Shown here piece after piece: positions 15,961-23,760 of a stretch of DNA of 32,197 nt. Location of the stretch: the NCBI GenBank assembly GCA_014382665.1, contig JACNJH010000102.1, forward strand, positions 1-32,197, written 5' to 3'. Origin of the DNA: Candidatus Desulfatibia profunda. GTDB taxonomy: Bacteria > Desulfobacterota > Desulfobacteria > Desulfobacterales > UBA11574. The position numbers and the translations under genes were made by a program. The notes under the pieces were generated by a model that worked only from the letters and a program-made list of their open reading frames with translations, made no database searches and was not told the origin of the DNA. How positions within the stretch are numbered: position 1 is the stretch's first letter; each line of letters opens with the position of its first letter.

Positions 15961-15999
15961 TTTACTTTTAGTCTGCCATATGGTATAAAATACCATATG
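15961..15999 (+). promoter_or_regulatory. promoter with palindromic operator overlapping -10 and start codon
   Basis: TTTACT (15961-15966) and TATAAA (15984-15989) stand 17 bp apart and read as -35 and -10 boxes. A perfect palindrome, CATATGGTAT-AAA-ATACCATATG (15977-15999), covers the -10 box and ends with the ATG of the DUF6516 gene. Initiation about 7 bp beyond the -10 would fall on or next to that ATG, and no ribosome site exists, so the transcript may be leaderless. The palindrome is the obvious operator, most likely for the HTH partner. Confidence 0.65.
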
Positions 16000-16284
16000 A
16001 AGGCCAAGCTGATCTATCATGAGAAATTTATCTATGCTGATGGTGCTATTCGGGACATGGTTCTCTGGCAACTACCCAAAAAGTCTTCTGATAGACCGTA
16101 TGGATTGAAGTACCGTCTTTATTACGGGATCGCCGATGGAACCGGCATAATTCGTTACGACAACGAGTCGGGCAAAGGAGATCACAGACACATTAAAGGC
16201 AAGGAAGAACCCTATCAGTTTAAAGATGTGGAAACATTGGTAGCAGATTTCCTTGAAGACATCGAAAAAGCAAGGAAGGGATAA
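15997..16284 (+). CDS. DUF6516-family protein, probable toxin of a two-gene module
   Basis: The 95-aa product has the features I associate with DUF6516: an N-terminal strand KAKLIYHEKFIYADGA, DMVLWQLPK, RLYYGIADGTGIIRYDNE, then KGDHRHIKGKEEPY and a helical FKDVETLVADFLEDI end. Such proteins are paired with a small HTH protein, and the pair is regarded as toxin-antitoxin-like; biochemical function is not known to me. The stop is 2 bp before the HTH gene. The start codon forms one arm of the upstream palindrome, so repressor binding would block both polymerase and start codon. Confidence 0.75.
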   Translation: MKAKLIYHEKFIYADGAIRDMVLWQLPKKSSDRPYGLKYRLYYGIADGTGIIRYDNESGKGDHRHIKGKEEPYQFKDVETLVADFLEDIEKARKG

Positions 16285-16286
16285 AA

Positions 16287-16646
16287 ATGAAAAAACAAAT
16301 TCAGATCGGGGTAGGCGATGCCGCAAGCACAGCTAAAGGTTTTATTGATGCTTGGAGGCGCGCCGAACGCGACGAAAAAGGAAAAACTGAGCACAGGCTA
16401 TACTTCGAAAGCCTGGAGAAGCTTCTTAAGACGCTTACTTCAGGACGGTGGGTCTTGCTGAAAATACTGCGTAGAAAAGGTCCCATGAGCATACGTGCGT
16501 TAGCGAATGCTCTCGGGCGCGATTACAAAAACGTTTATACGGATGTGCGGCAACTGGAGAATATCGGACTGATTGGCCGGACTGAAGATGAAAAAATCAA
16601 GGTGCCCTGGGATATTGTGGAAGCGCGGTTCAGACTGGCGGCCTAA
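16287..16646 (+). CDS. winged-helix HTH partner (HVO_A0114/MarR-like), probable antitoxin
   Basis: The 119-aa protein has a winged-helix domain at about residues 50-115: WVLLKILRRKGPMSIRALA, then NALGRDYKNVYTDVRQLEN as the recognition helix and LIGRTEDEKIKV as the wing. This is the pattern of the HVO_A0114/MarR-type regulators found with DUF6516. GGAAGGGA precedes the ATG. It probably binds the palindrome at 15977-15999 and autorepresses the pair. The order toxin first, antitoxin second is the reverse of most type II modules. Confidence 0.78.
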   Translation: MKKQIQIGVGDAASTAKGFIDAWRRAERDEKGKTEHRLYFESLEKLLKTLTSGRWVLLKILRRKGPMSIRALANALGRDYKNVYTDVRQLENIGLIGRTEDEKIKVPWDIVEARFRLAA

Positions 16647-17002
16647 CCAGGCCTTTTGCTGCAAAAGACGCGATCGTCCGCCCAGGAGCGGTGCCGAAAC
16701 TCTACGGCCAGGGATAGGCCGTAGAGCCTGTCGATAAGCACCGCCAGGTACTTGCGGTTGGAGAGGGTGCGGGCGAAGGAGGGGGGCATCTGGTACCAGG
16801 TGTAGTTGAGTTCGGTAATCGCAAAGCAGCGGGCATACAGCGGCAACATCCCGCCCGTCTTGGTACCGGGCGGATAAAACCCGGCATCAACCCATTCGGT
16901 ATAGGAAAACCCGCTGGTTCCGACCAGCAGGCGGCAGTCGCCGGTTTTGGATGATTCTTTTGCGCTTATGTTCATATGGTAAGACGGTTGCGGATATTGC
17001 AT
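16643..17002 (-). pseudogene. DUF72-family gene with internal deletion and truncated end
   Basis: The frame starts at ATG 17002, which overlaps the lexA stop (TAATG), and encodes 119 aa against about 240-280 for intact DUF72 (YecE-like) proteins. RLLVGTSGFSYTEWVDAGFY and ELNYTWYQMPPS match the family's N-terminal strands. The chain then jumps, after FARTLSNRKYLAVLIDRLYG, to LAVEFRHRSWAD, a motif normally about 100 residues further on, and ends soon after. I read this as an in-frame deletion plus loss of the C-terminus. The lexA-DUF72 pair is probably an ancestral operon. Confidence 0.75.
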
Positions 17003-17640
17003 TAAAGCTTTTTCATGACGTCCGGACCCCGTTGCACGCCGACGACTTTGCCCTGAACCAGCACCTCGTCGAACGTATAGGTTTTGGGCGTGTGAGCCGA
17101 ATTTTCAGGACAAAGTTCAATATGTTTTTCTCTGCGGAAAAAGCGCTTGACGGTCGCTTCTTCCTGGTTGATCAGGGCGACGATGATTTCGCCGTTTTCG
17201 GCAAACTGGCGGGGTTCACAGATCGCCAGATCCCCGTCCAGAATAGCGGCACCTTTCATCGAGTCGCCCTTGACTCTTAGTGCAAACAGGTTGAGGCCGC
17301 GAAATACGGCGGCGTCAACCACTACGCTGCCGTCCCACTCCTGCTGGGCGTATAAGGGCAGCCCGGCGGCAATGCTGCCGATAATCGGCACTTCCCGCCA
17401 GCGCATAACGCCCGACGTCTCGCGAGCACGGTTCAAAAGATGGATGGTACGGCTGTAGCGGCCGTCGCGCCTGATCGTTCCTTTGTCTTCAAGTGCTCTG
17501 ACCATTTGAGATACCGCCGCGTGGCTCACCCCCATATCGGCTGCGGCCCGGCGCAAGCTGGGCGCTTTACCGGTCCGCAGGATCTCACGCTCGAGATAGC
17601 CTAAAAATTGTTGTTGTTTGGCCGTCAGTTCGGGTTGCAT
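17002..17640 (-). CDS. lexA: LexA-type SOS repressor
   Basis: LexA represses DNA-damage genes and cleaves itself when RecA is activated. The protein has a winged HTH (PSLRRAAADMGVSHAAVSQM, about residues 27-46), the Ala-Gly cleavage site in GSIAAGLP, the catalytic Ser in VKGDSM and Lys in EATVKRF. The ATG at 17640 follows GGAGAAG and is preferred to the ATG at 17655. At 212 aa it is a normal length. It is divergent from the CheY operon. The usual LexA boxes could not be identified with confidence; a half-match CTGT lies at 17715. Confidence 0.93.
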   Translation of the reverse strand: MQPELTAKQQQFLGYLEREILRTGKAPSLRRAAADMGVSHAAVSQMVRALEDKGTIRRDGRYSRTIHLLNRARETSGVMRWREVPIIGSIAAGLPLYAQQEWDGSVVVDAAVFRGLNLFALRVKGDSMKGAAILDGDLAICEPRQFAENGEIIVALINQEEATVKRFFRREKHIELCPENSAHTPKTYTFDEVLVQGKVVGVQRGPDVMKKL

Positions 17641-17669
17641 CGGATGCTTCTCCATTTAAAGTTAATTAT

Positions 17670-17697
17670 ATTTTATGCTAATATGGCAGAATGTCAA
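17670..17697 (-). promoter_or_regulatory. lexA promoter
   Basis: On the minus strand TTGACA (17692-17697) and TAAAAT (17670-17675) are 16 bp apart, giving a start near 17662 and a leader of about 22 bp. TTGACA is repeated directly upstream (17698-17703). Confidence 0.6.
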
Positions 17698-17754
17698 TGT
17701 CAATGTAAATATTACTGTATGTTTTGTATACCATCGGTAAGAACCATCTTTTTA

Positions 17755-17783
17755 TTGACATCCAAGCCGTATTTCCCTAAACT
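17755..17783 (+). promoter_or_regulatory. promoter of the CheY-CheC-DGC operon
   Basis: TTGACA (17755-17760) and TAAACT (17778-17783) are exactly 17 bp apart. Transcription would begin near 17790, after the first in-frame start at 17787, which supports ATG 17829 as the start of the CheY-like gene. Confidence 0.6.
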
Positions 17784-17828
17784 TCCTTGAAAAAAGGAAA
17801 TTCTCATCATGTGCAAGGGGCGCAGATT

Positions 17829-18218
17829 ATGATTAAAAAAATATTGATCGTGGACGATTCCAAGGTGGCTCGCATCATGTTGAAAAAATGCCTTCCCAAG
17901 GACAAAGCCTATGAAATCATTGAAGCGGTCGACGGGCAGGATGGCGTGAATAAATACCGGGAGTTTACGCCGGATGTAACGTTTATGGATCTTACGATGC
18001 CTGTGCTTGACGGTTTTAAGGCCACCGCGGAAATCATGAAACTGGATAAAAATGCCGTTGTAATTATCGCAACTGCCGACATTCAACGTAAATCCGCTGA
18101 ACACGTCACGGCACTGGGCGCGTTTACACTGATTAAAAAACCGGTTAAATCGGAACTGATGCAAGAGGTGCTGGCCGCCGCCGAACTGAAACTGTCCAAA
18201 CTGCCTGGAGTAAAATGA
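17829..18218 (+). CDS. CheY-like single-domain response regulator
   Basis: The 129-aa receiver has the acidic pocket D9/D10, the phosphoacceptor D54 in TFMDLTMP, T82 in IIATAD and K104 in LIKKPV, so phosphorylation should be possible. It has no output domain. The stop overlaps the start of the CheC-like gene (ATGA). A receiver paired with a CheC-type phosphatase suggests that CheC removes its phosphate or is controlled by it. No kinase is encoded nearby. Confidence 0.92.
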   Translation: MIKKILIVDDSKVARIMLKKCLPKDKAYEIIEAVDGQDGVNKYREFTPDVTFMDLTMPVLDGFKATAEIMKLDKNAVVIIATADIQRKSAEHVTALGAFTLIKKPVKSELMQEVLAAAELKLSKLPGVK

Positions 18219-18859
18219 TGAGTTCCGAAACAAACGATATTTTTTCTGATGAGGAAAAAGATATCTTGCAGGAAATTATGAACATCGCTTTCGGTAGCGC
18301 CACGGCCGATCTTGCTGAAGTGATCGACATTTTTGTGGAACTGAGCGTTCCGCAAATCCATCTGATTCCTGTCGGGGAATTGCCGGATTTTTTAAAAAAC
18401 ACGATCCATGCCTATGATGAAACCGTTATCGTAGACCAAAAATTCTGGGGGGATTTCAGCGGTTCGGGCTTGTTGGTTCTTCCCTCCAGAGCAACAAAAG
18501 AAATGTTGATGCTGCTTGCCGATAAGGAGCCTGAAGTTTCGTTCACCAAAACAATGGCAACGCTTGAAAAAGAATCACTGGTGGAAATCGGCAACATCCT
18601 GATAGGGGCTTGCGTGGGAAAGCTTTCTGAATTATTGAAAACGTTTGCCACTTACTCTCCGCCCCGGATCATAAATGGATCCAACGTTCAAAACGCTTTT
18701 ATCAAATCGTTTGACCCATCACAAACCGCCATCGTGCTAAAAACGATATTTAAATTTGAGCATAAAGATCTCAGCGGGCTGTTGTTGCTGCTCGCAAATC
18801 AAGAATCGATCGGATGGCTGAGAAAAGCCCTGCACGAATTTCTGGAGTCTTACGAATGA
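18215..18859 (+). CDS. CheC-family phosphatase-like protein
   Basis: The 214-aa protein carries two copies of the E-x2-N signature of CheC/CheX/FliY phosphatases: E20-I-M-N23 in LQEIMNIAFG and E124-I-G-N127 in LVEIGNILIG. CheC dephosphorylates CheY~P and, with CheD, tunes chemoreceptors. Here no cheA, cheW, cheD or receptor is adjacent, so the target is more likely the receiver encoded immediately upstream. The start and stop codons overlap those of both neighbours, giving three coupled genes. Confidence 0.88.
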   Translation: MMSSETNDIFSDEEKDILQEIMNIAFGSATADLAEVIDIFVELSVPQIHLIPVGELPDFLKNTIHAYDETVIVDQKFWGDFSGSGLLVLPSRATKEMLMLLADKEPEVSFTKTMATLEKESLVEIGNILIGACVGKLSELLKTFATYSPPRIINGSNVQNAFIKSFDPSQTAIVLKTIFKFEHKDLSGLLLLLANQESIGWLRKALHEFLESYE

Positions 18860-19758
18860 TTTTTTCCCAGATATTCGAAATGGTCAATGTCGGGATCGTG
18901 ATTCTCGACAAAGAGTTTAAGGTTTACAAGTGGAACCGCTGGATGGAAACCTACGGTAAAATCCCGGCCGAAAAAATCGTCGGGGCATCTCTTTTTACTT
19001 TTTTCCCTGATCTGAATACGCCCTCGTTCAGGCGAAATTTCAAGGCGGTGACGACTTTCGGCAACTTTGCTTTTTTTTCCCAGAATTTGCACGGTCATCT
19101 ATTTCCGTTCAAGGCGACAAACACCCTGGGCACAGACATTAAATATATGCAGCAAAACTGCACCATGGGCCCCATCCGCGATGAAAACAACATCATCAAT
19201 TATGTTTATATTATGGTCCATGATGTCACCGAAATCGCCGTTTACGAACAGAAGCTTCTTGAAATGAATATCAAGGATCCCATGACCGGAGTCTATAATC
19301 GAAGATATCTGGAATCCTGTCTTGAAAGAGAGTTCGAAATCCATAAACGCTATAAAAAACCACTGAGCCTGATTATGCTGGATATAGATTTTTTCAAGAG
19401 GGTAAACGATACTTGCGGCCATCAATGCGGGGATTCGATCTTAATAGAATGTGCATCTTTTATCGATTCAAATATAAGAACGGTGGATATACTTGCCCGG
19501 TATGGTGGTGAGGAATTTTGCTGCCTGCTTCCGGAAACAAGAATCGAGTCTGCGCTATCGACGGCCGAGCGTATTCGTAAAAAAATTGAAGACCATACGT
19601 TCCATGTTAATAAAACAAAAATTAAGATCACCGTCAGCCAGGGGGTTGCGGTCCTAAGCCCAGAAATAACCTCTCCTGAAACCCTGCTTAAAATAGCCGA
19701 CAGTGCCCTTTATAAGGCCAAAGAGGACGGACGAAACAGAACGGTCACGATATCCTAG
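18856..19758 (+). CDS. PAS-GGDEF diguanylate cyclase
   Basis: The ATG at 18856 overlaps the CheC stop. The 300-aa product has an N-terminal PAS domain (about 1-125, with VNVGIVILDKEFKVYKWN) and a GGDEF domain (about 138-300). The active-site motif is RYGGEEF (GGEEF at 217-221), and an intact RxxD inhibitory site, RTVD, lies five residues before it, so it should make c-di-GMP and be product-inhibited. No membrane segment is present, so it senses a cytoplasmic cue. Coupling with CheY and CheC suggests the phosphorelay sets its activity. Confidence 0.93.
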   Translation: MIFSQIFEMVNVGIVILDKEFKVYKWNRWMETYGKIPAEKIVGASLFTFFPDLNTPSFRRNFKAVTTFGNFAFFSQNLHGHLFPFKATNTLGTDIKYMQQNCTMGPIRDENNIINYVYIMVHDVTEIAVYEQKLLEMNIKDPMTGVYNRRYLESCLEREFEIHKRYKKPLSLIMLDIDFFKRVNDTCGHQCGDSILIECASFIDSNIRTVDILARYGGEEFCCLLPETRIESALSTAERIRKKIEDHTFHVNKTKIKITVSQGVAVLSPEITSPETLLKIADSALYKAKEDGRNRTVTIS

Positions 19759-19778
19759 CCGTCGGAGGACGAAGCGTT

Positions 19779-21068
19779 TTATTTTTGCAGAAACACCAGA
19801 CTCAGACTCGGCCAGTAGGTAATGACGAGGACCGCTGCGAACAGTACGATCATAAACGGTAGTGCGGCCCGGTAGAGTTCTGCGATTGGTTTGTTGAAAC
19901 GGTAACTGGCGATAAACAAATTCATGCCGACCGGCGGCGTAACATACCCGATTTGCATGTTGGCCAGAAAAATAATGCCCAAATGCACCGGGTCGATGCC
20001 GTAGCTGACGGCGACCGGAAGAATGATCGGAACCATAATGACCAATGCCGAAAAAATATCCAGGATAGCGCCCAAGATCAACAGCAATATATTCAGCAGA
20101 ATCAAAAACACGATTTTATTGGTAACCTGAGCTTGAATCAGATCAAATAAGCGCATGGGTACTTCGGCATCGATCAAAAAATTGGTCGATGCCAGTGATA
20201 CGCCCAGTATCAGCAGAATCCCGCCGACCATCACCATGGAGTCCCGCATGATAGCCGGAAGCTTTGAAAGACTAATCTCCTTGTAGATAAAAACTTCGAC
20301 TACCAGCACATACATGGCGGTGGCCGCGGCTGCTTCTGAAATGGCAAAATAGCCGCCGTAGATTCCGCCCAGCACGAAAAACGGCAGCGGTATTTCCCAG
20401 ATGGCCTCCTTAAATGCACTAACGGCTTCCGCTGATGAGAATGCCGTGCGGGTTATGGTGGGATTTAGGCGGTTTTCCCAAAGACTGTATAAAGACAGTA
20501 ACACCACCATAAGCAATCCGGGCAGCAGTCCCGCCAGAAACAGATCGTTGATGGCGACCTTTTTACCGACGCTCATCTGCTGGGCGATGATGCCGTAAAG
20601 AATCAGCGGCAGCGAAGGCGGAAACAGCAGTCCCAGGCTGCCGGAGGTCGTCACCAGGCCGAGGCTGAATTTATCTTTGTATCCGTCCTGGATCAAGGCC
20701 GGGTACAACAGGGCCCCCAAAGCAACGATGGTTACCCCCGAGGCACCGGTAAAGGCGGTAAACAGCGCGCAGGCAATGAACGCTACGATGGCCAAGCCGC
20801 CCGGCATCCAGCACAGAAACGCCCGGGTCAAGCGGACCAGGCGGTGGGACGTTTTGCTTTCTCCCAAAATGTAACCGGCAAAGGTGAACAGCGGCAGCGC
20901 CAGCAATAACGGCGTGTTGGCAATGCGGTAAATTTCAATGGCGATTACCGACAGGCTGACATCCAGATAATGAAAGCCGAGCATTGCTACCGCCAGAATG
21001 ACGGCGAACAGCGGCGTACCCAAAAGGGCCAGTAGAATCAATATCAGCGCGAAAATATATATGGTCAC
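19779..21068 (-). CDS. dctM: TRAP transporter large permease DctM
   Basis: The 429-aa protein is a multi-spanning membrane subunit of a tripartite ATP-independent transporter, which drives uptake with the ion gradient. Features include alternating hydrophobic helices throughout, GASGVTIVALGALLYPAL, the FLAGLLPG segment and a C-terminal IGYVTPPVGMNLF motif typical of DctM. Translation begins with GTG at 21068, overlapping the dctQ stop (GTGA). It converges with the diguanylate cyclase gene, leaving only 20 bp between them. Confidence 0.95.
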   Translation of the reverse strand: MTIYIFALILILLALLGTPLFAVILAVAMLGFHYLDVSLSVIAIEIYRIANTPLLLALPLFTFAGYILGESKTSHRLVRLTRAFLCWMPGGLAIVAFIACALFTAFTGASGVTIVALGALLYPALIQDGYKDKFSLGLVTTSGSLGLLFPPSLPLILYGIIAQQMSVGKKVAINDLFLAGLLPGLLMVVLLSLYSLWENRLNPTITRTAFSSAEAVSAFKEAIWEIPLPFFVLGGIYGGYFAISEAAAATAMYVLVVEVFIYKEISLSKLPAIMRDSMVMVGGILLILGVSLASTNFLIDAEVPMRLFDLIQAQVTNKIVFLILLNILLLILGAILDIFSALVIMVPIILPVAVSYGIDPVHLGIIFLANMQIGYVTPPVGMNLFIASYRFNKPIAELYRAALPFMIVLFAAVLVITYWPSLSLVFLQK

Positions 21069-21574
21069 GATCGGAGCGTAAACATTCGTTTGAAGTTCAT
21101 AATCGACAGCATGAAATATCGAATGGCGATCACCGCTAAGGCAAAGGGGATAATGGATTCACATACCCAGGCCGGAACGTTTGCAAACACGATGCCGCCG
21201 TCGGCATATTCCACCTGCACGAATCGCAGGCTGTAATAGACCATGAGCGTACAAATCAGGGCGGTAAACAATTCCACGACGGCGTTGACGGCGGGTTTGA
21301 AACGTTCCGGCATGAAACGGTTAAGGATGTCGATATTAATATGGTTTCCATGGCGGCTGGCCACCATCGCCCCTACCAGACCGACCCACAGCACCAGGAC
21401 GCGAACCAGAATGTCGCTCCAGACAATGGCGGTTTCGAACAGATTGCGCAGAAAAATCTGGGTCACGGCCAGGCCGATCATCAGTGACAGCAACCCCACC
21501 AGGATCCCGTCTTCGATTCGGTACAGAATCGTCCGAACCCGTTCGATAAAAGGCTTGTGCGGGTTGTTATTCAT
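21065..21574 (-). CDS. dctQ: TRAP transporter small permease DctQ
   Basis: This 169-aa four-helix membrane protein shows the DctQ pattern: LVGLLSLMIGLAVTQIFLRN, IVWSDILVRVLVLWVGLVGA and SRHGNHINIDIL. It forms the membrane complex with DctM. It overlaps the end of dctP by 8 bp with GGAG just upstream, so the three structural genes are one operon. Confidence 0.93.
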   Translation of the reverse strand: MNNNPHKPFIERVRTILYRIEDGILVGLLSLMIGLAVTQIFLRNLFETAIVWSDILVRVLVLWVGLVGAMVASRHGNHINIDILNRFMPERFKPAVNAVVELFTALICTLMVYYSLRFVQVEYADGGIVFANVPAWVCESIIPFALAVIAIRYFMLSIMNFKRMFTLRS

Positions 21575-22586
21575 TGGCTCCAGGATGCTTGGATCGATAG
21601 TCTTTGAGAAGGCTTTCCAGTGTGTCGACCATTTTGCGGGATAATCTGCCGGCCTGAATCAGCCGTGCGGGAATCGCTTCGGCGTCGGCGTACCATTTTT
21701 TCAGCGCTTCGGCGTTCGGTTTGATAAATTCGATACCCTGTTTTCGAAGCACTTCCATGGCGTTGACGTTGTCTTTACGGTTCAGACGGTCCAGTTCCTT
21801 GAACACCCCGCCCATAACTTCTCGCAGGAGGCGCTGGTCATCCGCTGACAGCTTTTCAAATACATCGCGGTCCACCGCCAAGACACCGTAGATATACAGA
21901 AAGGGTTCGTCCATGAGGTATTTGATCTGGGTATGCCATTGCAGGGCAATGGCGCCGATAGGCGGGGTGGTTACCGTATTGATCAACCCGGTTTGCAGGC
22001 CGGCCCGCACGTCGGCGATCGACAGCGGCATCGGATTGATGTCGAATGCCTTGACCGCTTCAAGGGTGGTTTCATCGTTATCCGGCGCCCAGACCTTCTG
22101 CTGGCGCATCTCTGCGACCGTGCGGATCGGCACGGCGGACATCACATAGGCAAAGCCGCCCTCGGCGATGCCGAAGGTCACAAATCCGCCTTTTTCAAGC
22201 CCTGCAACAATGCGCTGATCCAGGTGTCGACGCACGTAATCGATTTCCTCGAAGGACCTGAACTTCAGCGGCAGGCCGTAAATCTGATTGTCCGGATAAA
22301 ACCGCGCCAGGCTGTTGCTGACAACGGCGCCGCCATGAAGCTGGCCGACGCGGATTTTTCGCAACACCGCATTGTCGTCGCCCATAACGCCGCCGGGATA
22401 GAATTTAATCTTGACGCGGTTGCTGGTTTTGCGGGCCACCTCTTCGGCGCCCTCCCGCATTTTCTGCATCCAGACAGACCCTTCCGGCGACAAGGTTGCA
22501 ATCTTGAGGGTTAAACCCAAAGCCTGGCCGGGAAGCATCACCAACGCAACGGCCGCAGCCAATCCTATGATCGTAGACACTCGCAT
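21567..22586 (-). CDS. dctP: TRAP transporter periplasmic solute-binding protein DctP
   Basis: The ATG at 22586, with AGGAG six bases upstream, is preferred to the TTG at 22589. The product begins with a signal peptide (about residues 1-24, ending near GQALG) and continues with LTLKIATLSPEGSVWMQKMRE, FYPGGVMGDDNAVLRKIRVG and the C-terminal helices of the DctP family. It binds the substrate in the periplasm and delivers it to DctQM. The ligand cannot be predicted; the presence of a TatT-like partner places it with the TatP group rather than classical C4-dicarboxylate binders. Confidence 0.93.
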   Translation of the reverse strand: MRVSTIIGLAAAVALVMLPGQALGLTLKIATLSPEGSVWMQKMREGAEEVARKTSNRVKIKFYPGGVMGDDNAVLRKIRVGQLHGGAVVSNSLARFYPDNQIYGLPLKFRSFEEIDYVRRHLDQRIVAGLEKGGFVTFGIAEGGFAYVMSAVPIRTVAEMRQQKVWAPDNDETTLEAVKAFDINPMPLSIADVRAGLQTGLINTVTTPPIGAIALQWHTQIKYLMDEPFLYIYGVLAVDRDVFEKLSADDQRLLREVMGGVFKELDRLNRKDNVNAMEVLRKQGIEFIKPNAEALKKWYADAEAIPARLIQAGRLSRKMVDTLESLLKDYRSKHPGANE

Positions 22587-22617
22587 CAATCTCTCCTGTT
22601 TGAATTTTTATTACTTA

Positions 22618-22647
22618 ACCACAGATTCACGCAGATGAACACAGATC
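22618..22647. repeat. dispersed intergenic repeat fragment
   Basis: The phrase ACCACAGATTCACGCAGATG followed by AACACAGAT sits in the gap between dctP and the TatT-like gene. It resembles the ACCACAGATGAACACAGAT phrase scattered through intergenic DNA of Desulfobacterota. No function is assigned. Confidence 0.4.
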
Positions 22648-22768
22648 TTTTCTTGGCCAACATGGCCGAAAAAAAGCCTAAGCTCTTAAAAGCATTAATA
22701 TCTTTACCTAATATATTTCACGAGGCGAGATTGCCCCTTTAATTGTTTTCGGCTTTGTTCATGAAATA

Positions 22769-23662
22769 TTAGAAATAGTCGTCGGCACTCTCAAGAAGTT
22801 CCCGGGCGTGCTGCTGTGCAAGGGTATTGGACAGGGCATACCCCGGAACATCGGGATCGGCCGCCAGAACCGCGTTCAGCAGCCGGTCATGCAGCGCCCG
22901 GTCAAACGTCAAGCGGGCATAATACCGGGCATACATCACTTTAACCATTAAATTCCTGTTGCCGGAAATTTCAAGAGCACGCTCAAAGTGCCCGCGACCG
23001 GTTTCCGGTTTTCCGCCCAGAGCCGTTGGAATCAAAGCAGAGAGTACCCCCAGATACAAATGGGCGGTGCCGTCCTGATAAGATTCATTTAGTTCGACCA
23101 CCCGCTTCATAATGGTTTCGACCCGGGCAATTTCAGCCACTGCGTTCCAGTCCTGGCGGCGAACCTGAATCCAGGCGGCCCAGGCCGATCCCAGCGCAAA
23201 CAAAGACGGTACATCCTTCGACGTCAGCATGGAAACAACGTTTTCAAACTCCTGAAAACTTATCTGCCGCAGCGAGCAGGCCTCTTTGCGCCCGGCACAA
23301 ACAGCCCTTAAGGCGTAACCGAGTGCTTTATCGGTGAGTTTTTGGGCCCTGGCGGCATCCTTGACGAACACGTCGGTATAGGCGGTATAGATGGATGCGG
23401 CCGCCCGCAGCAGGGGCTCGCTTTCCGGATCACGGTAAAGCAGGCTGTCGACCATCAACAGGTAAGCCGGCCCGCCGGCTTCAACCGTTGCCAGGTCATT
23501 GTTGTTCAGGATGGCCTGAGTCAGATTTTCGGTCATATCGCGGGTGGCCGACGAGATCAGGACACTGCATCCGGACAAAAGCAGCGCACACAGCAGGACC
23601 GCCAGCACGCCGGCAAAAGCGCAAAGCCGCCGGGGTCCGTTATTTGTGATATTTATAACCAT
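22769..23662 (-). CDS. TatT-like lipoprotein of the TRAP transporter
   Basis: The product has a lipoprotein signal: RRLCAFAGVLAVLLC followed by the lipobox LLSGC. After it comes an all-helical TPR-like domain with AILNNNDLATVEAGGPAYLL and YLGVLSALIPTALGG, the features of the TRAP transporter T-component (TatT of Treponema). TatT forms a complex with the binding protein and may present hydrophobic ligands. ATG 23662 is taken as the start; a start at 23686 is possible. Both lie inside an 8-bp repeat array and neither has a ribosome site. It is separated from dctP by 180 bp but reads in the same direction. Confidence 0.85.
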   Translation of the reverse strand: MVINITNNGPRRLCAFAGVLAVLLCALLLSGCSVLISSATRDMTENLTQAILNNNDLATVEAGGPAYLLMVDSLLYRDPESEPLLRAAASIYTAYTDVFVKDAARAQKLTDKALGYALRAVCAGRKEACSLRQISFQEFENVVSMLTSKDVPSLFALGSAWAAWIQVRRQDWNAVAEIARVETIMKRVVELNESYQDGTAHLYLGVLSALIPTALGGKPETGRGHFERALEISGNRNLMVKVMYARYYARLTFDRALHDRLLNAVLAADPDVPGYALSNTLAQQHARELLESADDYF

Positions 23663-23684
23663 TTGACTATTTAACCAATAAACC
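23653..23684 (-). repeat. four-unit copy of the 8-bp tandem repeat
   Basis: On the minus strand the units read GGTTTATT, GGTTAAAT, AGTCAAAT and GGTTATAA. ATTACAGATAT lies on the 5' side, as in the copy at 10387-10426. The array supplies the TatT-like start codons, so the 5' end of that gene was shaped by repeat insertion or is misplaced. Confidence 0.75.
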
Positions 23685-23760
23685 AATTAACGATATCTGT
23701 AATCTGATTTTGGATAATCTTTCTACCATAAAAAGTCAATAAGCACCCCTTAAAGTTGCT

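Noticed and set aside
21933-22514. A 193-codon plus-strand frame inside dctP
   Set aside because: Mirror frame of a high-GC gene; rich in R, H and G without any domain.
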